64,000 bases of DNA from Pseudarthrobacter chlorophenolicus A6 (GTDB lineage Bacteria; Actinomycetota; Actinomycetes; Actinomycetales; Micrococcaceae): assembly GCF_000022025.1 (NCBI RefSeq), contig NC_011886.1:310001-374000 (forward strand), given 5' to 3'. A model generated the notes under the pieces. It was given only the letters and a program-made list of their open reading frames with translations. It was not told the origin of the DNA and made no database searches. Numbering within the stretch: position 1 is the stretch's first letter; each line of letters starts with the position of its first letter. The position numbers and the translations under genes were made by a program. This document shows, one piece after another, positions 52,683 to 61,613 of this stretch.

Positions 52683-53372
52683 ATGGTCAGGCAAGGCAAT
52701 TCACCAGCACGCGGCAAGGCAATGGCACCGGGCTCCAGCGGTGTCCCGAAGGCCAGCCCGGCCGTGTACCGGCGCCGCAGGCTGTTCGTTGGCGGCGCGC
52801 TGCTGATGGTTATCGCCTTGGTGATCACCGGTTTTGCCATCTCGGGGGTACTCGGGGGAGCCTCCCAGCAGGCCTCTTCCACCGTGCCCACCACCGCCGC
52901 GCCGGCCGCATCCCCCGAAGCTTCGGCCCCGCCGTCGGCCGCTCCCTCCGCATCGGCGACGCCAACGCCGTCCGCCACCCCCGGCTGCAACCAGAACCTC
53001 GTGACCATCTCGGCCTCAACGGACAAGGCGGCCTACGGCGACGGCGAAAACCCGCGGCTCACGCTGAAGGTGACCAACGGCGGCACTGTGGCTTGCGAGG
53101 TGAACCTGGGGACCTCGCAAATGGAGTTCCTGGTGACCAGCGGCGCTGACCGGGTCTTTTCGTCCAAGGACTGCCAGGCTGCCAGCGAGGACCTGGAAAA
53201 GACCCTGGCGCCCGGTGCCAGCGAAACAGCCAATTTCACGTGGCAGCGGAACCGGACCGTAGAGGGATGCCAGGCTGTGGCGGCAAAGCCCGGATCCGGC
53301 GGGGCCTACTACATTTTCACCGCCAAACTCGGTTCCAAAGCCAGCCCGAAAGCTGTATTCCAGCTGAACTAG
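52683..53372 (+). CDS. Membrane-anchored protein with extracellular beta domain, unknown
   Basis: A 229-residue protein: basic cytoplasmic N-terminus, one transmembrane helix (LFVGGALLMVIALVITGFAI, about residues 34-55), an Ala/Pro/Ser/Thr-rich wall-spanning linker to about residue 100, then a beta-rich extracellular domain with four cysteines and the pattern LKVTNGGTVACEVNLGTSQMEF. That suggests an immunoglobulin-like fold. No enzymatic motif. Divergent from mutY, with a 196-bp gap. Confidence 0.78.
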   Translation: MVRQGNSPARGKAMAPGSSGVPKASPAVYRRRRLFVGGALLMVIALVITGFAISGVLGGASQQASSTVPTTAAPAASPEASAPPSAAPSASATPTPSATPGCNQNLVTISASTDKAAYGDGENPRLTLKVTNGGTVACEVNLGTSQMEFLVTSGADRVFSSKDCQAASEDLEKTLAPGASETANFTWQRNRTVEGCQAVAAKPGSGGAYYIFTAKLGSKASPKAVFQLN

Positions 53373-53439
53373 GCTCCCCGGGGGCCGGTCATTGCCCGTC
53401 CGGGCAGCCTGCGAGGCCTTGCCATCGGATCGCGCGAAT

Positions 53440-54516
53440 TTAGAGGAAGCGGTCCAGCAGGCTGGCTTCGGCCATCCGGCTGAGGCCCTCGCGGACAGTC
53501 CGTGCGCGCTGGTCGCCAATGCCGTCAACGGTCATCAGGTCATCTATGGTGGCGGCCATCAGGAACTGCAGCCCGCCGAAGTGGTCCACCAGCCGGTCCG
53601 CCACGGCCTTGGGTACGGCCTTCAGCCCGGAGAGCAGGCGGTAGCCGCGGGGCTGGACGATGGCGTCCAGCGTGTCCACGCCGCCGGCGAAGCCGATGAT
53701 CCCGGAGATTTTGCCAAGGTCGATCAGCTCGGTGGGGCCCAGGTTCAGGAGGGCGCTGACGGCCTTGTCGATGTCCTCGGGGGAGGCGTCCGGGCCGGCG
53801 TAATCGCGGATGATGACGTCACTGCCCGGCCCGCGGCCCACAGTCAGCTCGTCGAGCTGCAGTGAGAGGAGCCGGCCGTCTTCGCCCAGTTCGAGCACGT
53901 ACTGCGAGATTTCCTCCGAGATCCGGCGGACCATTTCCTGCCGCTGGAGTGTCACGGCAACGTCCCGGACGGTGACCATCGCCTCGATTTCCAAGGCGGA
54001 CAGGGAGCTGGTGACCTGGTCCAGCCGGGCGCGGTAGCGTTCCAGCGTGGCCAGGGCCTGGTTGGCGCGCGCCAGGACTTTCTCGGAGCCCTCCAGCACG
54101 TGCCGCAGGCCGTTGACGTACAGGGCGATGATCTGCATGGACTGGCTGACGGACACCACGGGAACGCCCGTCTGGATGGCGACGCGCTCGGCAGTGCGGT
54201 GGCGGGTTCCGGATTCCTGGGTTTCGATGCTGGAATCGGGAACCAGCTGGACGGCCGCGCGCAAAATGTTGCCGGCGTCCTTGTCGCAGATGATGGCGCC
54301 GTCCATCTTGGCCAGTTCACGCAGCCGCGTCGGCGAGAACTCGATGCCGATGTCAAAGCCGCCGGAACAGATCGAATCGACGGTGCGGTCCGAGCCGAGC
54401 ACGATCAGTGCACCGGTGCGGCCGCGGAGGATGCGTTCGAGGCCGTCTCTGAGGGGAGTACCGGGGGCCACCCTGCCCAGAGTTGCCCTGAGTGATTCTT
54501 CGGGGCTCCGCGCCAT
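53440..54516 (-). CDS. disA: Diadenylate cyclase DisA (DNA-integrity scanning protein)
   Basis: A 358-residue enzyme making cyclic di-AMP. The DAC domain has the DGA motif in KMDGAIICD and the RHR motif in SGTRHRTAERVA; a long coiled helical region follows (residues 150-290), and a C-terminal HhH DNA-binding domain ends the protein (TIDDLMTVDGIGDQRARTVREGL). GAAGGG is 7 nt before ATG 54516, preferred over an in-frame start 5 codons upstream. In many genomes radA lies directly upstream; it is not there in this window. Confidence 0.95.
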   Translation of the reverse strand: MARSPEESLRATLGRVAPGTPLRDGLERILRGRTGALIVLGSDRTVDSICSGGFDIGIEFSPTRLRELAKMDGAIICDKDAGNILRAAVQLVPDSSIETQESGTRHRTAERVAIQTGVPVVSVSQSMQIIALYVNGLRHVLEGSEKVLARANQALATLERYRARLDQVTSSLSALEIEAMVTVRDVAVTLQRQEMVRRISEEISQYVLELGEDGRLLSLQLDELTVGRGPGSDVIIRDYAGPDASPEDIDKAVSALLNLGPTELIDLGKISGIIGFAGGVDTLDAIVQPRGYRLLSGLKAVPKAVADRLVDHFGGLQFLMAATIDDLMTVDGIGDQRARTVREGLSRMAEASLLDRFL

Positions 54517-54780
54517 AAGTTTTCCCTTCAAAGGTGCGGGCAGAAACCCCGCAAGAATACCGGCATCCCTGTTTCTCCGGCCGGATCAAAAGTACTCATT
54601 TTCCCGCAAGCACAATGATAGGGGCAACCACTCCGAAATTCCGCATGGGCAAGCCCCAAAGTGCACCGTTGGGGGTGTGCCGGAAATGCCCTGGCCCGCC
54701 CTGCGCCGCAGTCCGCGAACCATGCACTTTAGCCGCGGGGAGGCAGGTTGATGGAGCCCGGCTGCTACCGCGAAAGGAAA

Positions 54781-55272
54781 TCAGAGCCCGGTGACCGATC
54801 TAGTGGTGCTGTCCCACAACCGGGCAGCCACGATGGTCCCGCCGAGCCGGAGATCCAAAAGATCCATGGCCTTGCCCAGCTGTTCACCCGTAAGCCGCCG
54901 GGCCAGGGTGACGTGCGGCGTCCAGGCCCCCGGGAGGGTTTGGGGGACGGCGCCGCCGATCTCCCGGTGCAGGCGCTGGTGCACTTTGCGGAGCGGGGTG
55001 GTCAGGACAACGGACCGGGCCAGGACATATTTGTCCCGCCCGGCTGCAAAGACCTGCACGCCCGAGAAGTCGACGCTCAGGGGAAGCGCCCCCTCAAAGG
55101 CGTGAAGAGGCGGCACGAAGAGTTCCGCCCCGGCCGCGAGCGTGAGGTGCGGCCGGTTGCTGGCACCGGTATGGCCGGCAAGGCTCGGAAGGCCGGCCTC
55201 GGCGAGCCGCACCCAGTCGGCCCTGACGGCGGACTCGGTATCGTCGTCGAACACCAGCTCTATGCTGCGCAT
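54781..55272 (-). CDS. 2H phosphoesterase (2'-5' RNA ligase family)
   Basis: A 163-residue protein with the two HxT/S catalytic motifs of the 2H phosphoesterases: RPHLTLAAG and TPHVTLARR, spaced as in the family. Members act on 2',3'-cyclic phosphates or 2'-5' linkages in RNA-type substrates. Length is normal for the small bacterial form. A GGGTGG precedes ATG 55272. The 263-bp gap to disA shows no convincing gene. Confidence 0.88.
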   Translation of the reverse strand: MRSIELVFDDDTESAVRADWVRLAEAGLPSLAGHTGASNRPHLTLAAGAELFVPPLHAFEGALPLSVDFSGVQVFAAGRDKYVLARSVVLTTPLRKVHQRLHREIGGAVPQTLPGAWTPHVTLARRLTGEQLGKAMDLLDLRLGGTIVAARLWDSTTRSVTGL

Positions 55273-55376
55273 CCACCCATCATGCCTTTCCGGCAGGCAA
55301 ACCGCGTGATCCCGAAGCCGAAGACCGACGCGGACAGCCGGTCAGGAAAGGCCATAGGGGAAAGGGAAAGCCAGCT

Positions 55377-55583
55377 TCAGCGCGCCCTGACCCGGAGCAT
55401 CCGCTCAAGGTCCTTGCTGACCCTGGCGAGCGATGCTGCCCGGAGTGCCTTCAATTCGGCCGCCGACTGGACGCCCTTTGGGTGCGGCCCGGCGTCGCCC
55501 TGGCCTGTACTGTGCTCTTGCATCCTGGCAGGAGCACTGCTGGAGGCGAAGGGATCGTGGAAGGGGTTGCCCGGCGTCGTCAT
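55377..55583 (-). CDS. Small hypothetical protein (68 residues)
   Basis: A small basic protein: MTTPGNPFHDPFASSSAPA, a Gly/His-rich middle and a C-terminal predicted helix (AAELKALRAASLARVSKDLERML). A TACCGT -10 box on the minus strand lies 6 nt before ATG 55583, the leaderless layout. G/C third-position use is as high as in neighbours. It is divergent from prfC. Function unknown. Confidence 0.6.
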   Translation of the reverse strand: MTTPGNPFHDPFASSSAPARMQEHSTGQGDAGPHPKGVQSAAELKALRAASLARVSKDLERMLRVRAR

Positions 55584-55673
55584 GCCGCCACGGTAGCGGG
55601 CCCTCGTTTCGCTGCCTTGAACTGCCGGTTTCGCGGGCGTTAAGCGGACCAGCGCCGGTTTGCGGGCCTGCGA

Positions 55674-55679
55674 TAAAAT
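55674..55679 (+). promoter_or_regulatory. -10 box (TAAAAT) for prfC
   Basis: TAAAAT, 6 nt, TTG 55686. This supports a leaderless TTG start. Confidence 0.5.
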
Positions 55680-55685
55680 TGGACT

Positions 55686-57338
55686 TTGGCTTCATCCAGC
55701 CGCAACCGCAGCGAAAGTAGCACCGTGTCCCAAGATGTCCTGACCCCCGCCCGGATCAATGAGATTCACAAGGAAGCGGGCCGCCGCAGGACCTTCGCCG
55801 TCATCTCCCACCCCGACGCCGGCAAGTCCACCCTCACGGAAGCCCTCGCCCTGCACGCCAAGGTGATCGGCACCGCCGGCGCCTCCAGCGGCAAGGCCAA
55901 CCGCAAGGAAACGGTCTCGGACTGGATGCAGATGGAGAAGGACCGCGGCATCTCCATCAGCTCCGCTGCCCTGCAGTTCTCCTACCGGGACACGGTCATC
56001 AACCTCCTGGACACCCCCGGCCACGCCGACTTCTCCGAGGACACCTACCGCGTGCTGGCCGCCGTGGACTGCGCCGTGATGCTGGTGGACGCCGCCAAGG
56101 GCCTGGAAACCCAGACCATGAAGCTTTTCGAGGTCTGCAAGCAGCGGAACCTGCCCATCATCACCGTCATCAACAAGTGGGACCGGCCCGGCCTGGACGC
56201 CCTGGCGCTGATGGACGAGATCACCGAACGCACCGGCCTGCAGCCCATGCCGCTGACCTGGGCCGTGGGTATCTCCGGTGACTTCCGCGGTGTCTGGGAC
56301 CTTCGCAACGACCGGTTCGCCCGGTTCCAGCGCAACAACGCCGGCGCCCAGATCGCCCTGACCGAGTACTTCACGCCGGAGGAAGCCGCCGAAAGCCAGG
56401 GCAGCAACTGGACCGACGCCGTTGACGAAGCCGGACTGGTCATCGAGTCCAACCTGGAGTTCGACGTCGACGCCTTCCACGCCGGCAAGGCAACGCCCAT
56501 CCTGTTCAGCTCCGCCGCGCTCAACTTCGGCGTTAAGGAGCTGCTGGACGCGCTGGTGGACTTCGCCCCGCCCGCGGCGCCCCGCCCCGATGTGGACGGC
56601 AGCCCCCGCCCCGTCGAATCCCCGTTCTCCGGCTTCGTGTTCAAGGTCCAGGCCGGCATGAACAAAGCCCACCGCGACCATGTGGCCTTCATCCGCGTCT
56701 GCTCCGGCGTTTTCGAGCGCGGCATGGTGGTCACCCAGACCCGCACCGGCAAGTCCTTCGCCACCAAGTACGCGCAGCAGGTGTTCGGCCGCGAACGCGA
56801 AGTCATCGACGAGGCGTACCCCGGCGACGTGGTGGGACTGGTCAACGCCTCCTCCCTGCGCGTGGGGGACAGCCTGTTCCTCGAAGACTCCGTGGAATAC
56901 CCGGCCATCCCGCTCTTCGCCCCGGAACACTTCCAGGTGGCCCGTTCCAAGGACCCCAGCAAGTTCAAGCAGTTCCGCCGCGGCATCGAACAGCTCGAGC
57001 ACGAGGGCGTCATCCAGGTGCTCCGCTCCGACGTCCGCGGTGACCAGGCGCCGGTGCTCGCCGCCGTCGGCCCCATGCAGTTCGAGGTGGTGGAGGACCG
57101 GATGGCGCACGACTTCAGCGCCCCCATGCGGCTGGAACGCCTGCCGTACTCGCTGGCCAGGATCTCGACGGCTGACGCCATGCCCGCGCTGGCCAACGTT
57201 CCGGGCGCGGAGGTGCTCCTGCGGTCCGACGGCGAATACCTCGCCCTGTTCAACGATGTCTGGGCCCTGCGCCGGATCGAAAAGAACCACCCGGACCTGA
57301 CCCTGGTGCCCATCGGCACGCACAACCCCGCAAAGTAA
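55686..57338 (+). CDS. prfC: Peptide chain release factor 3
   Basis: A 550-residue translational GTPase that recycles RF1/RF2. G1 is SHPDAGKST, switch II is DTPGHADFSEDTYR and G4 is NKWD; the RF3-specific C-terminal domain ends in RSDGEYLALFNDVW. The leaderless TTG at 55686 is my choice; GTG 55725 in the same frame has only a weak GAAAG before it. The KAS gene follows after 7 nt. Confidence 0.94.
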   Translation: MASSSRNRSESSTVSQDVLTPARINEIHKEAGRRRTFAVISHPDAGKSTLTEALALHAKVIGTAGASSGKANRKETVSDWMQMEKDRGISISSAALQFSYRDTVINLLDTPGHADFSEDTYRVLAAVDCAVMLVDAAKGLETQTMKLFEVCKQRNLPIITVINKWDRPGLDALALMDEITERTGLQPMPLTWAVGISGDFRGVWDLRNDRFARFQRNNAGAQIALTEYFTPEEAAESQGSNWTDAVDEAGLVIESNLEFDVDAFHAGKATPILFSSAALNFGVKELLDALVDFAPPAAPRPDVDGSPRPVESPFSGFVFKVQAGMNKAHRDHVAFIRVCSGVFERGMVVTQTRTGKSFATKYAQQVFGREREVIDEAYPGDVVGLVNASSLRVGDSLFLEDSVEYPAIPLFAPEHFQVARSKDPSKFKQFRRGIEQLEHEGVIQVLRSDVRGDQAPVLAAVGPMQFEVVEDRMAHDFSAPMRLERLPYSLARISTADAMPALANVPGAEVLLRSDGEYLALFNDVWALRRIEKNHPDLTLVPIGTHNPAK

Positions 57339-57345
57339 GGGCACC

Positions 57346-58581
57346 ATGACGGAACCCACCACGGCCCAGCCGCGCGCCCTCGTTACCGGCGCCGGCACCA
57401 TCAATCCGCTGGGCGCCTCCGTGGCGGAGACCTGGCAGGCGTTGCTCGCCGGAGAATCCGGCATCACCGCGCTGGAGGAGGACTGGGCCGGGCAGCTGCC
57501 CGTCAAAATCGCCGGGCAGGTGTCCGTGGACCTTTCGCAGCACCTCAGCACCCGGGAAATGAAGCGCATGGACCGGTGCGGCCAGCTTGCACTTATCGCC
57601 GCCCGCGAAGCCTGGACCCAGGCCGGGGCCCCGGAGGTGGACCCGGAACGGTTCGCCGTGGTGATCGGCTCCGCCTATGGCGGGCTGGGTTCCACCATCG
57701 AGCAGGACCGGGTGCTGGCAGCATCCGGCCCCCGCAAGGTCTCGCCGCACACCCTGACCCGGCTGATGGTCAACGGCCCCGCCGCCTGGGTGTCCATCGA
57801 CCTCGGTGCCCGGGGCGGCGCGCGTACTCCCGTGAGCGCCTGTGCCTCCGGGGCTGAGGCGATTGTCCAGGCAGCCGAGATGATTCGCTCCGGTGCTGCC
57901 GACGTCGTGATTGCCGGCGGCGTGGACGCCTCCGTCAACGACCTCGTGATCAGCGGCTTTTCCCAGATCCGCGCGCTGTCCACACGCCCGGGTGACCCGG
58001 CGGAAGCGTCAAGGCCGTTCGACGGCGGCCGGGACGGCTTCGTGCTGTCCGAAGGGGCCGGGATGGTGGTGCTGGAAAGCGAAGCGCACGCCCGTGCCCG
58101 GGGCGCCGCCGTTCTCGGTGAAGTTGCCGGCGGGGCCGTCACCTCGGACGCCAACGACATCGTGGCCGCGGACCCGGCCATGCAGCGCCGCGTCATGCAG
58201 AAAGCCCTGGCCTCGGCCGGAATGGAGCCAGCGGACATCGGCTTTGTCCACGCGCACGCCACCTCCACCCCCGTAGGTGACCGGCTCGAAGGCCAGGCCA
58301 TCAGCGCCATCTTCGGCACCGAGGTGCCCGTGACCTCCACCAAGGGGCACACCGGCCACCTGCTGGGCGGCGCCGGTGCCCTCGCCGCCGTCGTGGTTCT
58401 CGAAGCGCTGCGCACCGGGCAACTTCCCGGGACGCTGAACGTGGAGGCCGTGGACGCCGAGGTGGACCTGAACGTGGTCACCGAACCCGCTTTCGCCCTG
58501 GCCGCGTCCGCCCGATCCGGGCTGGTCAATGCGTTCGGCTTCGGCGGACACAGCGTGGCGCTGGTGATCTCCGGCGCGTAG
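57346..58581 (+). CDS. Beta-ketoacyl-ACP synthase II-like enzyme (FabF family)
   Basis: A 411-residue condensing enzyme. The Cys-His-His triad is intact: SACASGAEA (nucleophile Cys), HAHATSTPVGD and KGHTGHLLGG; the tail NAFGFGGHS is the conserved C-terminal loop. FabF adds malonyl units to acyl-ACP in fatty-acid elongation. No ACP or malonyl transferase is beside it, so it may be a second, specialised copy. It starts 7 nt after prfC and is likely co-transcribed. Confidence 0.9.
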   Translation: MTEPTTAQPRALVTGAGTINPLGASVAETWQALLAGESGITALEEDWAGQLPVKIAGQVSVDLSQHLSTREMKRMDRCGQLALIAAREAWTQAGAPEVDPERFAVVIGSAYGGLGSTIEQDRVLAASGPRKVSPHTLTRLMVNGPAAWVSIDLGARGGARTPVSACASGAEAIVQAAEMIRSGAADVVIAGGVDASVNDLVISGFSQIRALSTRPGDPAEASRPFDGGRDGFVLSEGAGMVVLESEAHARARGAAVLGEVAGGAVTSDANDIVAADPAMQRRVMQKALASAGMEPADIGFVHAHATSTPVGDRLEGQAISAIFGTEVPVTSTKGHTGHLLGGAGALAAVVVLEALRTGQLPGTLNVEAVDAEVDLNVVTEPAFALAASARSGLVNAFGFGGHSVALVISGA

Positions 58582-58596
58582 CCACAACACCGAAAA

Positions 58597-58652
58597 CGCT
58601 GGAACGGTGCGGGAACGCTGTACCTGATCAGCGTTCCCGCACCGTTCCAGCG
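58597..58652. terminator. Perfect 24-bp palindrome between convergent genes
   Basis: The 24-nt arm 58597-58620 (starting CGCTGGAACGGT) is exactly inverted at 58629-58652, with an 8-nt loop. It probably stops transcription from both sides; lacking U tracts, it may equally be a dispersed palindromic repeat. It lies between the ketosynthase (+) and the MFS gene (-). Confidence 0.7.
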
Positions 58653-58688
58653 ATCCGGCTGCAGCGGCCGGGCGTGGAGAGCCCCGCG

Positions 58689-60103
58689 TCAGGCGCGGGC
58701 GGCCACCGGTTGGCTGTTTGCCTCAGCTGCCTTTGTCGGCGAAGTCGCGGAATCCACGACGGCGTCCCCTCCGCTGCGGCGCTCCTTCAGGAAGTAGACC
58801 AGGCCGGCGGCGATGGTGGACGCGGCGGCCAGCGCGAATAGTCCGGGGACCACGCTGCCGGTCTGTTCCTTGATGATGCCGAAGCCGAACGGCGCCACGA
58901 AGCCGCCGAGGTTGCCCAGCGAGTTGATGATGGCGATGGCCGGCGCCAGGACCAGCGGGTGGAGGCCGGACTGCGGGATGGTCCAGAACAGCGGCGAGGC
59001 GCTTTTGAAGCCCATCGCGGCGACGGCGAGGAACACCAAGGCAAGCACGGGTGACGCGATGGCTGCCGCGAAGGTCCCCACTGCGGCCACCAGCAATGCC
59101 GCCACCAGCAACGGCTTCTTGGACTTTGCCTTGTCCTGCATCTTGGCGGCGAAGTACATCGCGAACACGGCACAGACCCAGGGGATGGAGGACAGGAAGC
59201 CCACGGTCAGGTCCGTGGTGCCGGGGATCTGCTTGATGATGCTGGGCAGCCAGAACGTGTTGGCGTAGATGGAGAGCTGCACGGAGAAGTAGATGCCGCA
59301 CAGCAGCAGGATCTGCGGGTTGAGCAGCATTTTCCAGCGGTTGAGCTTGCCGGCAGTGCCGCCTGTCTTGTCGCCTGTGTTGTCGCCTGTCTTGTCGCCT
59401 TCGGCGGTGGCGTGCTGGGCGTCCTCGTCACTGATGGCCTGCGTGAGCGCGGCCTTCTCGGCGGGGACAGCCACTTGGCGTCCTTGATGCCGGCGTCCAG
59501 GACGAAGAACACGGCCATGCCCACAAAGACGGACAGCGCGCCCTCGAAACCGAACAGCCACTGCCAGCCGCGGAGGCCAAGGACACCCTGCAGGCTCAGG
59601 AGGGCACCGGCAACGGGGCCGGAGATTGCCGCGGCCACGGAGGAACCGGCAATGAAGATGGCGGTGGCTTTGCCGCGCTGCCCGGCGGGAACCCAGCGGG
59701 CGAAGTAGAAAATGACGGCGGGGAAGAACCCTGCCTCCGCCGCCCCCAGCAGGAAACGGAGGACATAAAACATGGTCTCGTTCTGCACGAACGCCATCAG
59801 GAAGGAGACGATGCCCCAGCTGATCATGATCCTGGTCAGCCAGATCTTGGCGCCGTACTTCTCCATCATCACGTTGCTGGGAAGTTCGAAGATGGCGTAG
59901 GCGATGAAGAACAGGCCGGCGCCGAAGCCGTAGGCCGCGGCGCCGATGCCGACGTCGGCCTGAAGGTGGTCCTGCGCGTACCCGATGTTGGAGCGGTTCA
60001 GCTGGTTGCAGACCAGCATCACCAGCATGATGGGCAGGACGCGCTTGAAGAATTTCTTCGTGGCCGAGGCCACGTCCGTGACGGCATTGTCCACAGACAC
60101 CAT
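58689..60103 (-). pseudogene. MFS transporter (anion:cation symporter family, probable glucarate uptake), frameshifted
   Basis: The N-terminal frame runs from ATG 60103 (behind AGGAAA) to about 59465: MVSVDNAVTDVASATKK, then helices with QLNRSNIGYAQDHL and RFLLGAAEAGFFPAVIFYF, typical of ACS-family organic-acid transporters. It then shifts: KDAKWLS continues into an unrelated Pro/Arg-rich reading, while the proper continuation AEKAALTQAISDED is in another frame and runs to the stop at 58689. One extra base in the GGGG run at 59463-59466 (CCCC on the coding strand) would restore a normal 471-residue protein. It may be a real null allele, phase variation, or a sequencing error. It ends the glucarate operon. 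Confidence 0.85.
59365..59400. repeat. Three 12-bp tandem repeats inside the MFS gene
   Basis: GTCTTGTCGCCT, GTGTTGTCGCCT and GTCTTGTCGCCT encode, on the minus strand, a GDKT/GDNT/GDKT repeat in the central cytoplasmic loop. It lies about 65 bp from the frameshift. Confidence 0.7.
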
Positions 60104-60200
60104 TGAGTATTTCCTTTGGGATAGAGCTAGAAGCCGGCTGCGGGCGGGGAATGTGGGGCGCGCCACAGCGACTCAACAACTTTAGGGGATGGCACGGGGA

Positions 60201-60240
60201 GGGCCCCTTTTGTTGCCTGCGAACAGGACAAAAGGGGCCC
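60201..60240. terminator. Rho-independent-like terminator after gudD
   Basis: GGGCCCCTTTTGT (60201-60213) and ACAAAAGGGGCCC (60228-60240) with an inner CCTG-CGAA-CAGG stem give a very stable hairpin. On the minus strand it follows gudD and precedes the MFS gene, so the transporter may be only partly co-transcribed with the enzymes. Confidence 0.75.
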
Positions 60241-60284
60241 CCGAAGTGGGCAGCATTAGCCCGGTGCGGACTGCCGCCGCGGTC

Positions 60285-61613
60285 CTACCTGACCAGGCAG
60301 GGCCGTTTCGGATCGAAGGACCAGCCGTCGATGTAGTACTGCATGCCGATGCTGTCATCGCGCGCGTCCAGGCCGTGCTCCAGGTACAGCTGGTGGGCCC
60401 TCTCCAGTGCCTCGCGGTCCAGTTCGATGCCCAGGCCGGGTGCGGCCGGGACCTCGATGGCGCCTGCCTTGATCTGCAGCGGGTTCTTGGTCAGGCCCTG
60501 GCCGTCCTGCCAGATCCAGTGCGTGTCCAGGGCGGTGATCTCGCCCGGGGCGGCGGCACCGGTGTGGGTGAACATGGCCAGCGAGATGTCGAAGTGGTTG
60601 TTCGAGTGCGAGCCCCAGGTGAGGCCGAACTCGTTGCACAGCTGCGCCACCCGGACCGAGCCGTGCATGGTCCAGAAGTGCGGATCAGCCAGCGGAATGT
60701 CCACGGCATTGCTGCGGATGGCGTGGGACATCTCGCGCCAGTCCGTGGCGATCATGTTGGTGGCCGTCTTCAGGCCGGTGGCCCGGCGGAACTCCGCCAT
60801 GACTTCGCGGCCGGAGAAGCGACCCTCGGCGCCGCACGGGTCCTCGGCGTAAGCCACCACGCCCTGCATCCGCTTGCCCAGGCGGATGGCGTCGTCGAGA
60901 AGCCATCCGCCATTGGGGTCCAGGGTCACCCGGGCATCCGGGAATCGCTTGGCGAGGGCCGTGACCACGTCCACCTCGTCGTCGCCGGACAGGACGCCGC
61001 CCTTGAGCTTGAAGTCGCTGAAACCGTAGCGCTCCTGCGCGGCCTCGGCGAGGGCGACGACGGCTCCCGGAGTCATTGCCTCCTGGCGGCGGAGTTCTTC
61101 CCAGCGGTCCGACGGTGATTCCTCCACGAGGTAGGGCAGGTCGGTCCGTTTGTGGTCGCCCACGAAGAACAGGTAACCGAGCATGGGCACCGACGTGCGC
61201 TGCTGCCCGTCGCCAAGCAGTTCCGCCACGGGAATGCCGAGGAACTGGCCGTGCAGGTCCAGCAGTGCCGATTCAACGGCGGTGACGGCGTGGACGGTGG
61301 TGCGCAGGTCGAAGGTCTGCAGCCCGCGGCCACCGGCGTCGCGGTCGGCGAACTCCGCGGCGATGTCCCGCAGCAGCGAGCGGTAGCGGGCCACCGGTTT
61401 GCCCTTGAGCAGGGCACCGGCTTCCTCGATGGTGGTGCGGATCTTTTCGCCGCCGGGTACCTCGCCCAGCCCGGTGCGCCCGTCGGAGTCGGTCAGGATG
61501 ACCACGTTGCGCGTGAAGAACGGGCCGTGCGCACCGCTGAGGTTCATCAGCATGCTGTCGTGCCCGGCGACCGGAACTACCTCAACGCCGGCGATGGTGG
61601 GCTGGCCGCTCAT
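60285..61613 (-). CDS. gudD: Glucarate dehydratase
   Basis: A 442-residue enolase-superfamily enzyme dehydrating D-glucarate (and L-idarate) to 5-keto-4-deoxyglucarate. The catalytic Lys pair is in DFKLKGGVL, metal ligands in TLDPNGGW and AYAEDPC, and the His-bearing [14 protein letters not shown] loop near the end is GlucD-typical. Length is normal. ATG 61613 overlaps the stop of the dehydrogenase (ATGA). It acts with KdgD and the dehydrogenase to bring glucarate to 2-oxoglutarate. Confidence 0.95.
   Translation of the reverse strand: MSGQPTIAGVEVVPVAGHDSMLMNLSGAHGPFFTRNVVILTDSDGRTGLGEVPGGEKIRTTIEEAGALLKGKPVARYRSLLRDIAAEFADRDAGGRGLQTFDLRTTVHAVTAVESALLDLHGQFLGIPVAELLGDGQQRTSVPMLGYLFFVGDHKRTDLPYLVEESPSDRWEELRRQEAMTPGAVVALAEAAQERYGFSDFKLKGGVLSGDDEVDVVTALAKRFPDARVTLDPNGGWLLDDAIRLGKRMQGVVAYAEDPCGAEGRFSGREVMAEFRRATGLKTATNMIATDWREMSHAIRSNAVDIPLADPHFWTMHGSVRVAQLCNEFGLTWGSHSNNHFDISLAMFTHTGAAAPGEITALDTHWIWQDGQGLTKNPLQIKAGAIEVPAAPGLGIELDREALERAHQLYLEHGLDARDDSIGMQYYIDGWSFDPKRPCLVR

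Noticed and set aside
54534..54794. Small plus-strand frame with a CRKCPGPPC cysteine motif between disA and the 2H gene
   Set aside because: Third-position GC is clearly lower than in neighbours, it lacks a ribosome site or good promoter, and its end overlaps the 2H gene. A real small protein cannot be fully excluded.
55692..57569. 625-codon minus-strand frame opposite prfC
   Set aside because: Shadow of prfC.
59365..59400. Tandem 12-bp repeats considered as a CRISPR-like or satellite array
   Set aside because: Only three units without spacers, in phase with the transporter's reading frame, encoding a loop.
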